Positions 1 to 6,918 of a DNA stretch of 10,822 nt are shown one piece after another. This stretch comes from Rhodocyclaceae bacterium (GTDB lineage: Bacteria; Pseudomonadota; Gammaproteobacteria; Burkholderiales; Rhodocyclaceae). The position numbers were made by a program, and so were the translations under genes. Below the pieces are notes generated by a model, which made no database searches, was not told the origin of the DNA, and was given only the letters and a program-made list of their open reading frames with translations. The stretch lies in the NCBI GenBank assembly GCA_020849155.1, contig JADLGU010000144.1:1-10822 (forward strand). Direction: 5' to 3'. Within the stretch, counting starts at the first letter, position 1, and every line of letters begins with the position of its first letter.

Positions 1-856
<856 letters not shown>

Positions 857-868
857 CGGGGTGCCGGC

Positions 869-874
869 ATTATA
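869..874 (-). promoter_or_regulatory. Putative -10 box of mutL
   Basis: A perfect TATAAT on the minus strand lies 12 bases before the mutL ATG. I see no convincing -35 hexamer at 16-18 bases upstream. If used, transcription would begin about 5 bases before the start codon, giving an almost leaderless mRNA; no Shine-Dalgarno is present between the box and the ATG. The match to consensus is observed; promoter activity is inferred. Confidence 0.5.
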
Positions 875-913
875 GCCTCTGGAAAGTGGCGCCTTCCTCA
901 GCCTGCTGCCCGA

Positions 914-2473
914 TCAGGGCGCGTGTTTGTACGAGACCAGTTCTTCCCTGTCGTATTTGTAGATGCGTCCCGAGCGTTCGCGCCACAGAAACTCGTAGGC
1001 CACCGCCCGACGCACCTTGTCCGGCGCCACCCAGTATTTGGTGTCGAGCGAAAAGCCGATTCCCATTACCCAGCCCTTGCCCTCGACGCGAAAGGCATCG
1101 AAGGTTCCTGCCGGGACCACGACGGTTTCGCGTGCAACGACCTTGAAGTCGTACTCGACCCAGTCCTGGCGGCCATCCGGGTAATCCAACCGGTAGCGGG
1201 TGCGCCATTTCTTGCCGACAGCGAACTCGGTCGGCAGCAGCTGCGGCGAGCGCAACCGTTCCCCATTGGCCAGTTTGACCGCGTTGCCGAGCAGATCGGT
1301 GATGAAAACGCCCTTGTCGTATATGACTTCCGTGTCGTCGATGGCGGTGACCGTCATGGTGAATGTGCTGGTCACCACCCTGGTCAGGAGATCCACGCGC
1401 TGGTAGGAAAAACGGTCGCCGATGCGGAAATGCGTGTCGGCGGACACGGTGCCCTTGCTGAAGGGATTGCCCTGCGGTGAGGCAATGCGGATTCTCTCCT
1501 CGCCCTGCCTGGCCAGGATGCGGTCGAGGCGCATCTGCGCCAGCTCAACGAATCGGCCGCTCGGATAGCGACGGATGTATTCCTCCAGCCGCGCCGCCTC
1601 CATCGACTGCCTGGCGCGCTCCCAGAGAGCCCTCTCTTCCGCGAAGCGTCGGTCGAGTTCTTCCTGCGAGAGCTTCTTCAGGCTGGCCGGCGGCAGGAAA
1701 TAGAAATCCTCCTCCAGAGAAGTGCTCTCCCAGGGGATCTGCCTGCCGTTCGAGGCGCGCCTTACGCCGAGACGCACCCGCTTGAAGACATCCTCGATGC
1801 GGGCTTCGGGCGTGCGCATCTCGCGCAGCAGGTGCTCTGTGTACAGCCCGTTGGCCGAGGCGCCGTCGGAGGCGACGTTCCCCGGGGCGGTGGCGTAAGC
1901 GAGCAGGGTGCCGAGGGGGGCGTCCATCTGGCTGAGACCCTTGCCCGTCTTCAGTTCGCTGCCGAAGGGGTTGTCCCGGCAGGCGTCCAGGATGACGATG
2001 TTCATCGGGTTGCCGGCCTTGTTCAGCCCGTCGAGCAGGGTGGTCAGGTCGATCGCCTGCCGGGGCACGCTCTCGGCATGGTCGAGCACCGCATCGACCG
2101 GGACGAGGAAGTTGCGCCAGGACAGCTGCAGGCCGTGACCGGCGAAGTAGAACAGGCCGACACCTTTCTGTCTGGCAACGCCTTGGCTGAAGGCACGTAT
2201 GCCCTCTTCCATGGCGGAGCGCCTGGCATCCAGCTGCATGCTGACAGCGAAGCCGAAACGCTTCAGTTCCTCGGCGATGGCGCTCGCGTCGTTGGCGGGG
2301 TTCTTCAGGGGCGCCTCGGCGTAGCGGCTGTTGCCGATGACGAGCGCGAAGCGGGGCAGGGCGTGTATGGCCGAGACCGTACTGGCCAGCGCGCCGGCCG
2401 GCAGCAGGGGCGCCAACGTGAGCGCCGACAGCTGCCGCAGGGTCTGCCGGCGATCGGAATCGATTCGCTTCAT
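914..2473 (-). CDS. Exported caspase-family (C14) cysteine protease with beta-rich C-terminal domain
   Basis: A 519-residue caspase-fold protein. The N-terminus has twin arginines (R8-R9, context DRRQTLR), a hydrophobic stretch and an ALA|S cleavage-like site near 30, resembling a Tat signal. The C14 p20 domain starts near residue 41 with FALVIGNSRY. The catalytic His is H113 in YFAGHGLQ and the nucleophile is C165 in ILDACRDNPF, so the dyad is intact. The p10-like part ends near ESTSLEEDFYF. A charged helical segment at about 255-320 contains a YIRRYPSGRF repeat-like motif. The last 180 residues are beta-rich, with VVVPAGTFDAFRVEG and DTKYWVAPD. The start at 2471-2473 has AGGGGGG six bases upstream; in-frame ATGs further up overlap the -10 box. 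Known bacterial orthocaspases usually cleave after Arg or Lys; the substrate here is unknown. The gene is divergent from dedA and precedes mutL. Confidence 0.87.
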   Translation of the reverse strand: MKRIDSDRRQTLRQLSALTLAPLLPAGALASTVSAIHALPRFALVIGNSRYAEAPLKNPANDASAIAEELKRFGFAVSMQLDARRSAMEEGIRAFSQGVARQKGVGLFYFAGHGLQLSWRNFLVPVDAVLDHAESVPRQAIDLTTLLDGLNKAGNPMNIVILDACRDNPFGSELKTGKGLSQMDAPLGTLLAYATAPGNVASDGASANGLYTEHLLREMRTPEARIEDVFKRVRLGVRRASNGRQIPWESTSLEEDFYFLPPASLKKLSQEELDRRFAEERALWERARQSMEAARLEEYIRRYPSGRFVELAQMRLDRILARQGEERIRIASPQGNPFSKGTVSADTHFRIGDRFSYQRVDLLTRVVTSTFTMTVTAIDDTEVIYDKGVFITDLLGNAVKLANGERLRSPQLLPTEFAVGKKWRTRYRLDYPDGRQDWVEYDFKVVARETVVVPAGTFDAFRVEGKGWVMGIGFSLDTKYWVAPDKVRRAVAYEFLWRERSGRIYKYDREELVSYKHAP

Positions 2474-2479
2474 GACGCG

Positions 2480-2486
2480 CCCCCCT
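2480..2486 (-). promoter_or_regulatory. Shine-Dalgarno of the caspase-like gene
   Basis: AGGGGGG on the minus strand, six bases before the ATG at 2471-2473. It decides the start codon: the reading frame stays open upstream through the whole divergent dedA gene, but only this ATG has a ribosome site and is followed directly by the signal peptide. Confidence 0.6.
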
Positions 2487-2495
2487 AACCGGATC

Positions 2496-2524
2496 ATCAT
2501 AGTCAGAGACGTGAGCGAGAACAA
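2496..2524 (-). promoter_or_regulatory. Sigma70-like promoter of the caspase-like gene
   Basis: On the minus strand TTGTTC (2519-2524) is followed after exactly 17 bases by TATGAT (2496-2501). Transcription would begin near 2489, giving a leader of about 16 bases that includes the AGGGGGG ribosome site. It lies in the 84-base spacer shared with dedA, so the two divergent promoters must nearly touch. Confidence 0.55.
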
Positions 2525-2542
2525 GCGCCGCTCGGGCTCCTG

Positions 2543-2548
2543 TATCAT
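2543..2548 (+). promoter_or_regulatory. Putative -10 box of the dedA-family gene
   Basis: TATCAT nine bases before the ATG at 2558, with no good -35 hexamer and no Shine-Dalgarno between box and start. If functional it would give a transcript starting within about three bases of the ATG. A weak dyad, GAGCG (2513-2517) and CGCTC (2529-2533), sits just upstream. Confidence 0.35.
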
Positions 2549-2557
2549 GGCGCCCTC

Positions 2558-3199
2558 ATGGAATTGCTCGCCCTCGCCTGGGACATCGCCGTCCACCTCG
2601 ACAAGCACCTCGCCGCCCTGCTGGCCCAGTACGGCACCTGGGTGTATGCCATCCTCTTCCTCATCGTCTTCGCCGAGACCGGCTTCGTCGTCACGCCCTT
2701 TCTGCCGGGCGACTCGCTGCTGTTCGTCGCCGGCGCGCTGTGCGGCGCGGGCAGCATGGACCTGTGGGTGCTCAACGGCACGCTGATCGCCGCCGCCGTG
2801 CTCGGCAACAGCGTGAATTATTCGATCGGCCGCTACCTCGGCCCCAAGGTGTTCCACTGGGAGAGTTCGCGCTTCTTCAACAAGGCGGCGCTGATGAAGA
2901 CGCACGTCTTCTACGAACAGCACGGCGGCAAGACCCTGGTGATCACGCGTTTCATCCCCATCCTGCGCACCTTCGCGCCCTTCGTCGCCGGCATCGGTGC
3001 CATGACCTACGCCCGCTTCCAAGCCTTCAATGTCTCCGGCGCCGTGCTGTGGGTGGGCTCGCTCTCCGTGGCCGGCTATCTCTTCGGCAACCTGCCGATC
3101 ATCCAGAACAACCTCAGCCTGGTGATCCTCGCCATCGTCGTCGTGTCGACGCTGCCGGCGGCGATCGGCTACCTCAAGCACCGCCGCGCGCCGCATTAG
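2558..3199 (+). CDS. DedA-family (VTT/SNARE-associated domain) inner membrane protein
   Basis: A 213-residue polytopic membrane protein of the DedA family, the usual length. These proteins are linked to undecaprenyl-phosphate or phospholipid flipping and proton-dependent envelope homeostasis. Key residues known from E. coli YqjA/YghB are in place: E40 (FAETGF), D52 (PFLPGDSLLF), and R131 and R137 in TRFIPILRTFAPFVAGIGAM. YSIGRYLGP at about 88-96 and the C-terminal SVAGYLFGN segment also match the family. Hydrophobic segments lie at about 28-64, 71-94, 139-180 and 185-205. The ATG at 2558 gives full family length; a nearby ATG at 2547 is out of frame. It is divergently arranged with the caspase-like gene and 54 bases from the next gene, so it may be monocistronic. 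Which DedA subgroup it belongs to, and its substrate, cannot be read from the sequence. Confidence 0.93.
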   Translation: MELLALAWDIAVHLDKHLAALLAQYGTWVYAILFLIVFAETGFVVTPFLPGDSLLFVAGALCGAGSMDLWVLNGTLIAAAVLGNSVNYSIGRYLGPKVFHWESSRFFNKAALMKTHVFYEQHGGKTLVITRFIPILRTFAPFVAGIGAMTYARFQAFNVSGAVLWVGSLSVAGYLFGNLPIIQNNLSLVILAIVVVSTLPAAIGYLKHRRAPH

Positions 3200-3240
3200 G
3201 GCTTTGCCGACAGGGGCTTGGCGCGGCGGCCGGGCTTTGC
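3199..3240 (+). repeat. Short direct repeat between dedA-family and lipoprotein genes
   Basis: GGGCTTTGC occurs at 3199-3207 and again at 3232-3240, a 33-base period. The second copy lies immediately before the TATGAT box of the lipoprotein gene. This could be chance in GC-rich DNA or a regulator half-site pair; there is no further support. Confidence 0.25.
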
Positions 3241-3242
3241 GC

Positions 3243-3248
3243 TATGAT
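3243..3248 (+). promoter_or_regulatory. Putative -10 box of the seven-gene operon
   Basis: TATGAT lies only five bases before the ATG at 3254. The nearest -35-like hexamer is TTGGCG at 3218-3223 with a long 19-base spacer. No Shine-Dalgarno exists before the ATG. A start site about seven bases after the box falls on the start codon itself, so the operon mRNA may be leaderless. Confidence 0.45.
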
Positions 3249-3253
3249 GGCGC

Positions 3254-3967
3254 ATGATTTCGCGGCTTATCCCGTTGATTTTCCTGCCCTTGTTTGCCGC
3301 CTGCGTGACCACCGGGACGGGCACCACGCCGCGCCAGCCGGTGGCCGGCTTCGATCCCAACCAGATCGCCAAGAGCGACATCGACCGCGTCGCCGAGGCG
3401 CACCAGCGCGAAGTCTTCGCCAGCCTGAAGCTGCTCGCCGAGAAGCTCTATCGGCGCAATCCGCGCGAGTGGCGGAAGGGCGGCCAGGCCAGCCTGGAAG
3501 CGGCCGTGGCGCGCATCTTCGAGACCGACCACGGCTGGCGGTTCCGCGAACTGGAGGGCAGGCGCGGCACCGACGCCATCCACCTCGCCTTCCGCGAGGA
3601 CTATGCGGGCGACCGCGTGCTGGCGCTGGTCGCCGGGCTCGGCGCCATGACCATGACGGCCTTCAACGACAAGAGCGAACTGTTCCTGCTCGACGACCTC
3701 GACCCGCAGGCGCTGTTCAACGCCGCGCGCAACGTCGAGATCGCGGTGTGGAAGCTCTCCAACGCCACGGCGCCCGGCGGCGAGCTCTGGCTGCTCTCCA
3801 ACGAGGGCGCCGGGCCGGTGAGGAACCTGTCCTTCGAGCGCGAGTTCGGCAAGATCATCGGCAGCCTCGACCTGCTCTCCAAGATCATCGCCGACAAGAC
3901 CAACCGCATCGTCGCCAAGGTGTTCCAGAACCTGGCCACGGCGATCTTCCTTCCGGTGAAGTTCTGA
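3254..3967 (+). CDS. Putative lipoprotein of unknown family
   Basis: A 237-residue protein of a family I do not recognise. Its N-terminus is a short lipoprotein-type signal: R4, a hydrophobic run, then LFAAC with the lipidated Cys at 17. Phe at position -3 of the lipobox is tolerated but not ideal. A Thr/Gly/Pro-rich tether (18-32) follows. The mature part is mixed alpha/beta and charged, with a hydrophobic glycine-rich segment near 120-136 (VLALVAGLGAMTMTAF) and then ELFLLDDLDPQALFNAARNVEIAVWKL. Periplasmic or outer-membrane attachment is inferred from the lipobox; aspartate is not at +2, so outer-membrane sorting is plausible. It heads the tight gene run, its stop being only two bases before the purN start, so co-transcription with purN is likely. 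The ATG at 3254 is supported by the signal peptide, not by a ribosome site. Confidence 0.75.
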   Translation: MISRLIPLIFLPLFAACVTTGTGTTPRQPVAGFDPNQIAKSDIDRVAEAHQREVFASLKLLAEKLYRRNPREWRKGGQASLEAAVARIFETDHGWRFRELEGRRGTDAIHLAFREDYAGDRVLALVAGLGAMTMTAFNDKSELFLLDDLDPQALFNAARNVEIAVWKLSNATAPGGELWLLSNEGAGPVRNLSFEREFGKIIGSLDLLSKIIADKTNRIVAKVFQNLATAIFLPVKF

Positions 3968-3969
3968 AC

Positions 3970-4614
3970 ATGAAATCCATCGTCATCCTCATCTCCGGCC
4001 GCGGCAGCAACATGGAGGCCATGCTCGCGGCCAAGCTGCCCTGCCGCATCGCCGCCGTGATCAGCAACAAGGCCGACGCGAAAGGGCTGGAGACGGCCCG
4101 CGCCCAGGGCATCCCCACCGCGGTGGTGGCGCACGCCGCGCACGCCTCGCGCGAACTGTTCGACGCCGCCCTGGCCGCCGAGATCGACCGCCACGCGCCC
4201 GACCTCGTCGTGCTGGCCGGCTTCATGCGCATCCTCGGCGACGCCTTCGTGCGCCGCTACCACGGCCGCCTGATGAACATCCATCCCTCGCTGCTGCCGG
4301 CCTTCCCCGGCCTGCACACCCACCAGCGCGCCCTCGAGGCCGGCTGCCGGGTGCACGGCTGCACGGTGCATTTCGTCACGCCGGCGCTGGACAACGGCCC
4401 CGTCGTCATCCAGGCCGCCGTGCCGGTGTACCCGGACGACGGCGAGGACACGCTCGCCGCGCGCGTGCTGGCGCAGGAGCATGTCGCCTATCCGCAGGCG
4501 GTGCGCTGGTTCGTCGAGGGACGGCTGACGCTCGGCGCCGACGGCCGCGTGCGCCTGGACGGCGAGCGGCGGGCGCCGGACGCCTTGCTCTCGCCCCTGC
4601 CGGATGCGCATTGA
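3970..4614 (+). CDS. purN: Phosphoribosylglycinamide formyltransferase (GAR transformylase)
   Basis: PurN transfers the formyl group of 10-formyl-tetrahydrofolate to GAR, giving FGAR in de novo purine synthesis in the cytosol. The 214-residue length is typical (E. coli PurN has 212). Motifs seen are ISGRGSNMEAM (8-18) at the phosphate-binding loop, SNKADAKGLE, LAGFMRIL (82-89), NIHPSLLPAFPG with the catalytic Asn103 and His105, and LDNGPVVIQ with the catalytic Asp141. All three key residues are present. GGTGA at 3955-3959 gives a ribosome site 10 bases before the ATG. The gene starts two bases after the lipoprotein stop, and its last 11 bases overlap the DUF3108 gene. It is not next to purM here, unlike the common purMN pair of gammaproteobacteria. 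Confidence 0.97.
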   Translation: MKSIVILISGRGSNMEAMLAAKLPCRIAAVISNKADAKGLETARAQGIPTAVVAHAAHASRELFDAALAAEIDRHAPDLVVLAGFMRILGDAFVRRYHGRLMNIHPSLLPAFPGLHTHQRALEAGCRVHGCTVHFVTPALDNGPVVIQAAVPVYPDDGEDTLAARVLAQEHVAYPQAVRWFVEGRLTLGADGRVRLDGERRAPDALLSPLPDAH

Positions 4615-5620
4615 CGCCCGCCTCCTGCTTGCGCTGGCCCTGTCCCTGCTGCTGCATGCGCTGGTCGCGGGGAGCCGCGGCTGGCGCCTGCCGTTTCTGG
4701 AAGAGCCCGAACCCAGCGGGACGCTGGAGGCGCATCTCGCGCTGAAGCCGGTGGCGGCCCCGTTGCCGCAGACTGCGCCGCCAGCGCCGCCCCGACCGGC
4801 CGCGCCCAAGCCGCGTCCCGCCCCGGCGCCGATCGAGGCGCCTGCGCCGATCGAGGTCCCGGCACCAGCCGTGGCGGTGGCGCCGGAAGCACCGCCGCCG
4901 CCGGCGCCTGTCGAGGCCGCGGCGGCGCCGGCGCCGGCGCCGGTCGCGCTGCCCTGGCCGCACCAGGGCCGCATCCGCTTCAGCGTCATGCGCGGGGAGG
5001 GCGAGCAGGCCACCCTGGTCGGCGAGTCGACCCACACCTGGCAGCATGACGACGCCACCTACACCCTGCAGACGCTGACGGAGACGGTGGGCCTTGCGGC
5101 CGTGTTCCGTCCGGCGAAGGTGGTGCAGACCAGCGAGGGCACGCTGGGGGCGGAAGGCATCCTGCCGCGGGAATTCCGCGTCGAGCGCATGGACCGGGCG
5201 GCCGAGCGGGCGCGCTTCGACCGGGATGCCATGAAGCTGTCCCTGTATTCGGGCGAACGGCTCCGCCGCGAGCTGCCGCTCGCCGCCGGCAGCCAGGACA
5301 TCCTCTCGCAGATCTACCAGCTCGGCCTGACGCGCAGCGCGCGCATCGAGCTGATGATCGCCACCGGCAAGAACTACGGCCGCCACGTCTTCGAGACGGT
5401 GGGGGAGGAGCGCCTCGCCACGCGCTTCGGCGAGCTGCTGACCTGGCGCCTCAAGGCCGTCTCGCTGGCCGGCGAGCAGGCCATGGAGCTGTGGCTGGCC
5501 TCCGAATACCGCAACCTGCCGGTGCGCATCCGCTACATCGACCGCAAGGGCGAGGTCTTCGAGCAGAACGCGGTCGAGCTGGTCGTGGACGGCGCCAGAC
5601 TGGCCGAACGGGCCCAATGA
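4604..5620 (+). CDS. DUF3108 protein with TonB-like membrane anchor and Pro/Ala-rich linker
   Basis: A 338-residue envelope protein. Residues 7-22 form one short hydrophobic segment, LLLALALSLLLHALVA, with S14 and H18 in the S-x3-H spacing of the TonB transmembrane helix. Residues about 48-115 are a Pro/Ala-rich linker (PAPKPRPAPAPIEAP-like), as in TonB or TolA. From about 119 to the end is a beta-rich domain that I assign to DUF3108 by pattern: GRIRFSV, GESTHTW, YTLQTLTE, SQDILSQIYQLGL, and near the C-terminus ELWLASEYRNLPVRIRYIDRKGEVFEQNAVEL. DUF3108 has no settled function. The protein is probably anchored in the inner membrane and reaches across the periplasm. The start overlaps the purN 3' end by 11 bases, and the family-like N-terminus supports it. 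This gene/purN pairing seems typical of related bacteria, but I cannot verify that here. Confidence 0.8.
   Translation: MRIDARLLLALALSLLLHALVAGSRGWRLPFLEEPEPSGTLEAHLALKPVAAPLPQTAPPAPPRPAAPKPRPAPAPIEAPAPIEVPAPAVAVAPEAPPPPAPVEAAAAPAPAPVALPWPHQGRIRFSVMRGEGEQATLVGESTHTWQHDDATYTLQTLTETVGLAAVFRPAKVVQTSEGTLGAEGILPREFRVERMDRAAERARFDRDAMKLSLYSGERLRRELPLAAGSQDILSQIYQLGLTRSARIELMIATGKNYGRHVFETVGEERLATRFGELLTWRLKAVSLAGEQAMELWLASEYRNLPVRIRYIDRKGEVFEQNAVELVVDGARLAERAQ
4826..4856 (+). repeat. 18-base imperfect tandem repeat in the linker
   Basis: GCGCCGATCGAGG occurs at 4826-4838 and 4844-4856 (18-base period), encoding the APIEAP / APIEVP repeat of the Pro/Ala linker. It looks like local duplication within a low-complexity coding stretch. 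Confidence 0.6.
4924..4941 (+). repeat. Hexanucleotide tandem repeat (GGCGCC x3)
   Basis: Three exact head-to-tail copies of the palindromic hexamer GGCGCC, encoding alternating Ala-Pro at the end of the linker. Being a multiple of three, copy-number change would lengthen or shorten the linker without a frameshift. Confidence 0.65.
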
Positions 5621-5629
5621 GCATCAGTC

Positions 5630-5634
5630 AAGGA
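5630..5634 (+). promoter_or_regulatory. Shine-Dalgarno deciding the RsmB-like start
   Basis: AAGGA nine bases before the ATG at 5644. An earlier in-frame ATG at 5617 overlaps the previous stop (ATGA) but has no comparable ribosome site, so 5644 is preferred. If 5617 is used the protein gains nine residues. Confidence 0.5.
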
Positions 5635-5643
5635 AAAGTCAGT

Positions 5644-6918
5644 ATGCGCATCACGGCGAAACTCATCGACGCCGCCACCACGGCGCTCAACCTGCTGCTC
5701 AAGTTCGAGCAGCCGGCCGACGCCGTGCTGTCGAAGTTCTTCCGCGAACAGCGCGCCCTCGGCCAGCGCGAGCGCGGCTTTGTCGCCGAGACGGCCTACG
5801 CCGTGCTGCGCCGGCGGCGGCTGCTCGAGCACCTGCTCGGCGCCGAGGCCAGTCCGCGCCGCCTGGTGCTGGCGGCGCTGGTGAAGCTGCAAGGCGTCAG
5901 CCAGCGCCAGCTGGAGGAAGCGCTCAAGGAGAAGGAACTGAAGTGGGTGGCGGAACTCAAGGGCCGCGCCCCAGGCGAGCTATCCCTCGCCGAGCAGGCG
6001 GATTTCCCCGACTGGCTGGCCGAGCGGCTGCAGGCGCATTTGGCGCCGGAGGAGCTGCTCCGGCTGGCGCAGAGCCTCAACCAGGCCGCGCCGCTCGACC
6101 TGCGCGTGAACCCGCTCAAGGGCGAACGCGGGGCGGTGCTGACGCGATTGAACGAGGAAGGCATCGCCGCCGAGGCCGGCGCGCTGTCGCCGCTGGCCAT
6201 CCGCCTCAAGGCCAAGCCGGCGCTGCAGCAGCACCCGCTCTACCTCGACGGCACGATCGAAGTGCAGGACGAGGGCTCGCAGCTGCTCGGTTTCCTGCTG
6301 GCGCCGAAGCGCGGCGAGATGGTCGCCGATTTCTGCGCCGGCGCCGGCGGCAAGACCCTGCTGATGGGCGCCCTGATGCGCTCCACCGGCCGGCTCTACG
6401 CCTTCGACGTTTCCGACAAGCGCCTCGGCCGGCTGAAGGAACGCGTCGCGCGGGCGGGCCTCTCCAACGTGCATCCGGTGACCCTCGCCAACGAGAACGA
6501 CCTCCGCGTGAAACGCCTGGCCGGCAAGCTCGACCGCGTGCTGGTCGACGCCCCCTGCAGCGGCCTGGGCACGCTGCGCCGTAACCCCGACCTGAAATGG
6601 CGGCAGACGCCGGAAGGCGTCGCCGAACTGGCGCGCAAGCAGCGCGACATCCTCCAGGGCGCGGCGCGCCTGCTGAAGCCGGGCGGGCGGCTGGTGTATG
6701 CCACCTGCAGCATCCTGCCCGAGGAGAACGAAGCCATCGTCGCCGCCTTCCTCGCCGCGCACGCGGATTTCAGACAGGTCTCCGCGCAGGAGATCCTGGC
6801 GAAGCAGGGCATCGCGCTCGAATGCGGCGAGACGCTGCGGCTGGCGCCGCATACGCACGGCACGGACGGGTTTTTTGCGGCAGTATTGGTACGCTATTCC
6901 GTTGAGACGACACCATGA
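5644..6918 (+). CDS. RsmB/NOP-family SAM-dependent RNA (cytosine-5) methyltransferase
   Basis: A 424-residue RNA m5C methyltransferase close in length to E. coli RsmB (429). The first ~130 residues form a NusB-like helical domain (AATTALNLLLKF, RALGQRERGFVAETAYAVLRRR). The Rossmann methyltransferase domain has SAM motif I at 229-238 (DFCAGAGGKT), motif IV DAPCSGLGTLRRNPDLKW with C305, and motif VI YATCSILPEENE with C355. By analogy with RsmB, C355 is the nucleophile attacking cytosine C6 and C305 helps enzyme release; both are present. The target could be 16S rRNA C967, but betaproteobacteria often encode another rsmB (sun) elsewhere, so this may be a paralogue with a different RNA target; hence no symbol. 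The gene end overlaps the next start by four bases (ATGA), implying coupled translation. Confidence 0.9.
   Translation: MRITAKLIDAATTALNLLLKFEQPADAVLSKFFREQRALGQRERGFVAETAYAVLRRRRLLEHLLGAEASPRRLVLAALVKLQGVSQRQLEEALKEKELKWVAELKGRAPGELSLAEQADFPDWLAERLQAHLAPEELLRLAQSLNQAAPLDLRVNPLKGERGAVLTRLNEEGIAAEAGALSPLAIRLKAKPALQQHPLYLDGTIEVQDEGSQLLGFLLAPKRGEMVADFCAGAGGKTLLMGALMRSTGRLYAFDVSDKRLGRLKERVARAGLSNVHPVTLANENDLRVKRLAGKLDRVLVDAPCSGLGTLRRNPDLKWRQTPEGVAELARKQRDILQGAARLLKPGGRLVYATCSILPEENEAIVAAFLAAHADFRQVSAQEILAKQGIALECGETLRLAPHTHGTDGFFAAVLVRYSVETTP

Noticed and set aside
2474..3196. Upstream extension of the caspase reading frame across the dedA-family gene
   Set aside because: Antisense to a clear DedA protein and of low-complexity GC-driven composition. 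The start at 2473 has a ribosome site, a promoter and the signal peptide.
3200..3253. Possible terminator after the dedA-family gene
   Set aside because: Only weak GC-rich pairing and no T-run; it does not look like an intrinsic terminator.
5491..5643. Upstream extension of the RsmB-like frame
   Set aside because: Overlaps the DUF3108 coding end; the NusB-like domain begins just after the ATG at 5644, which has AAGGA upstream.
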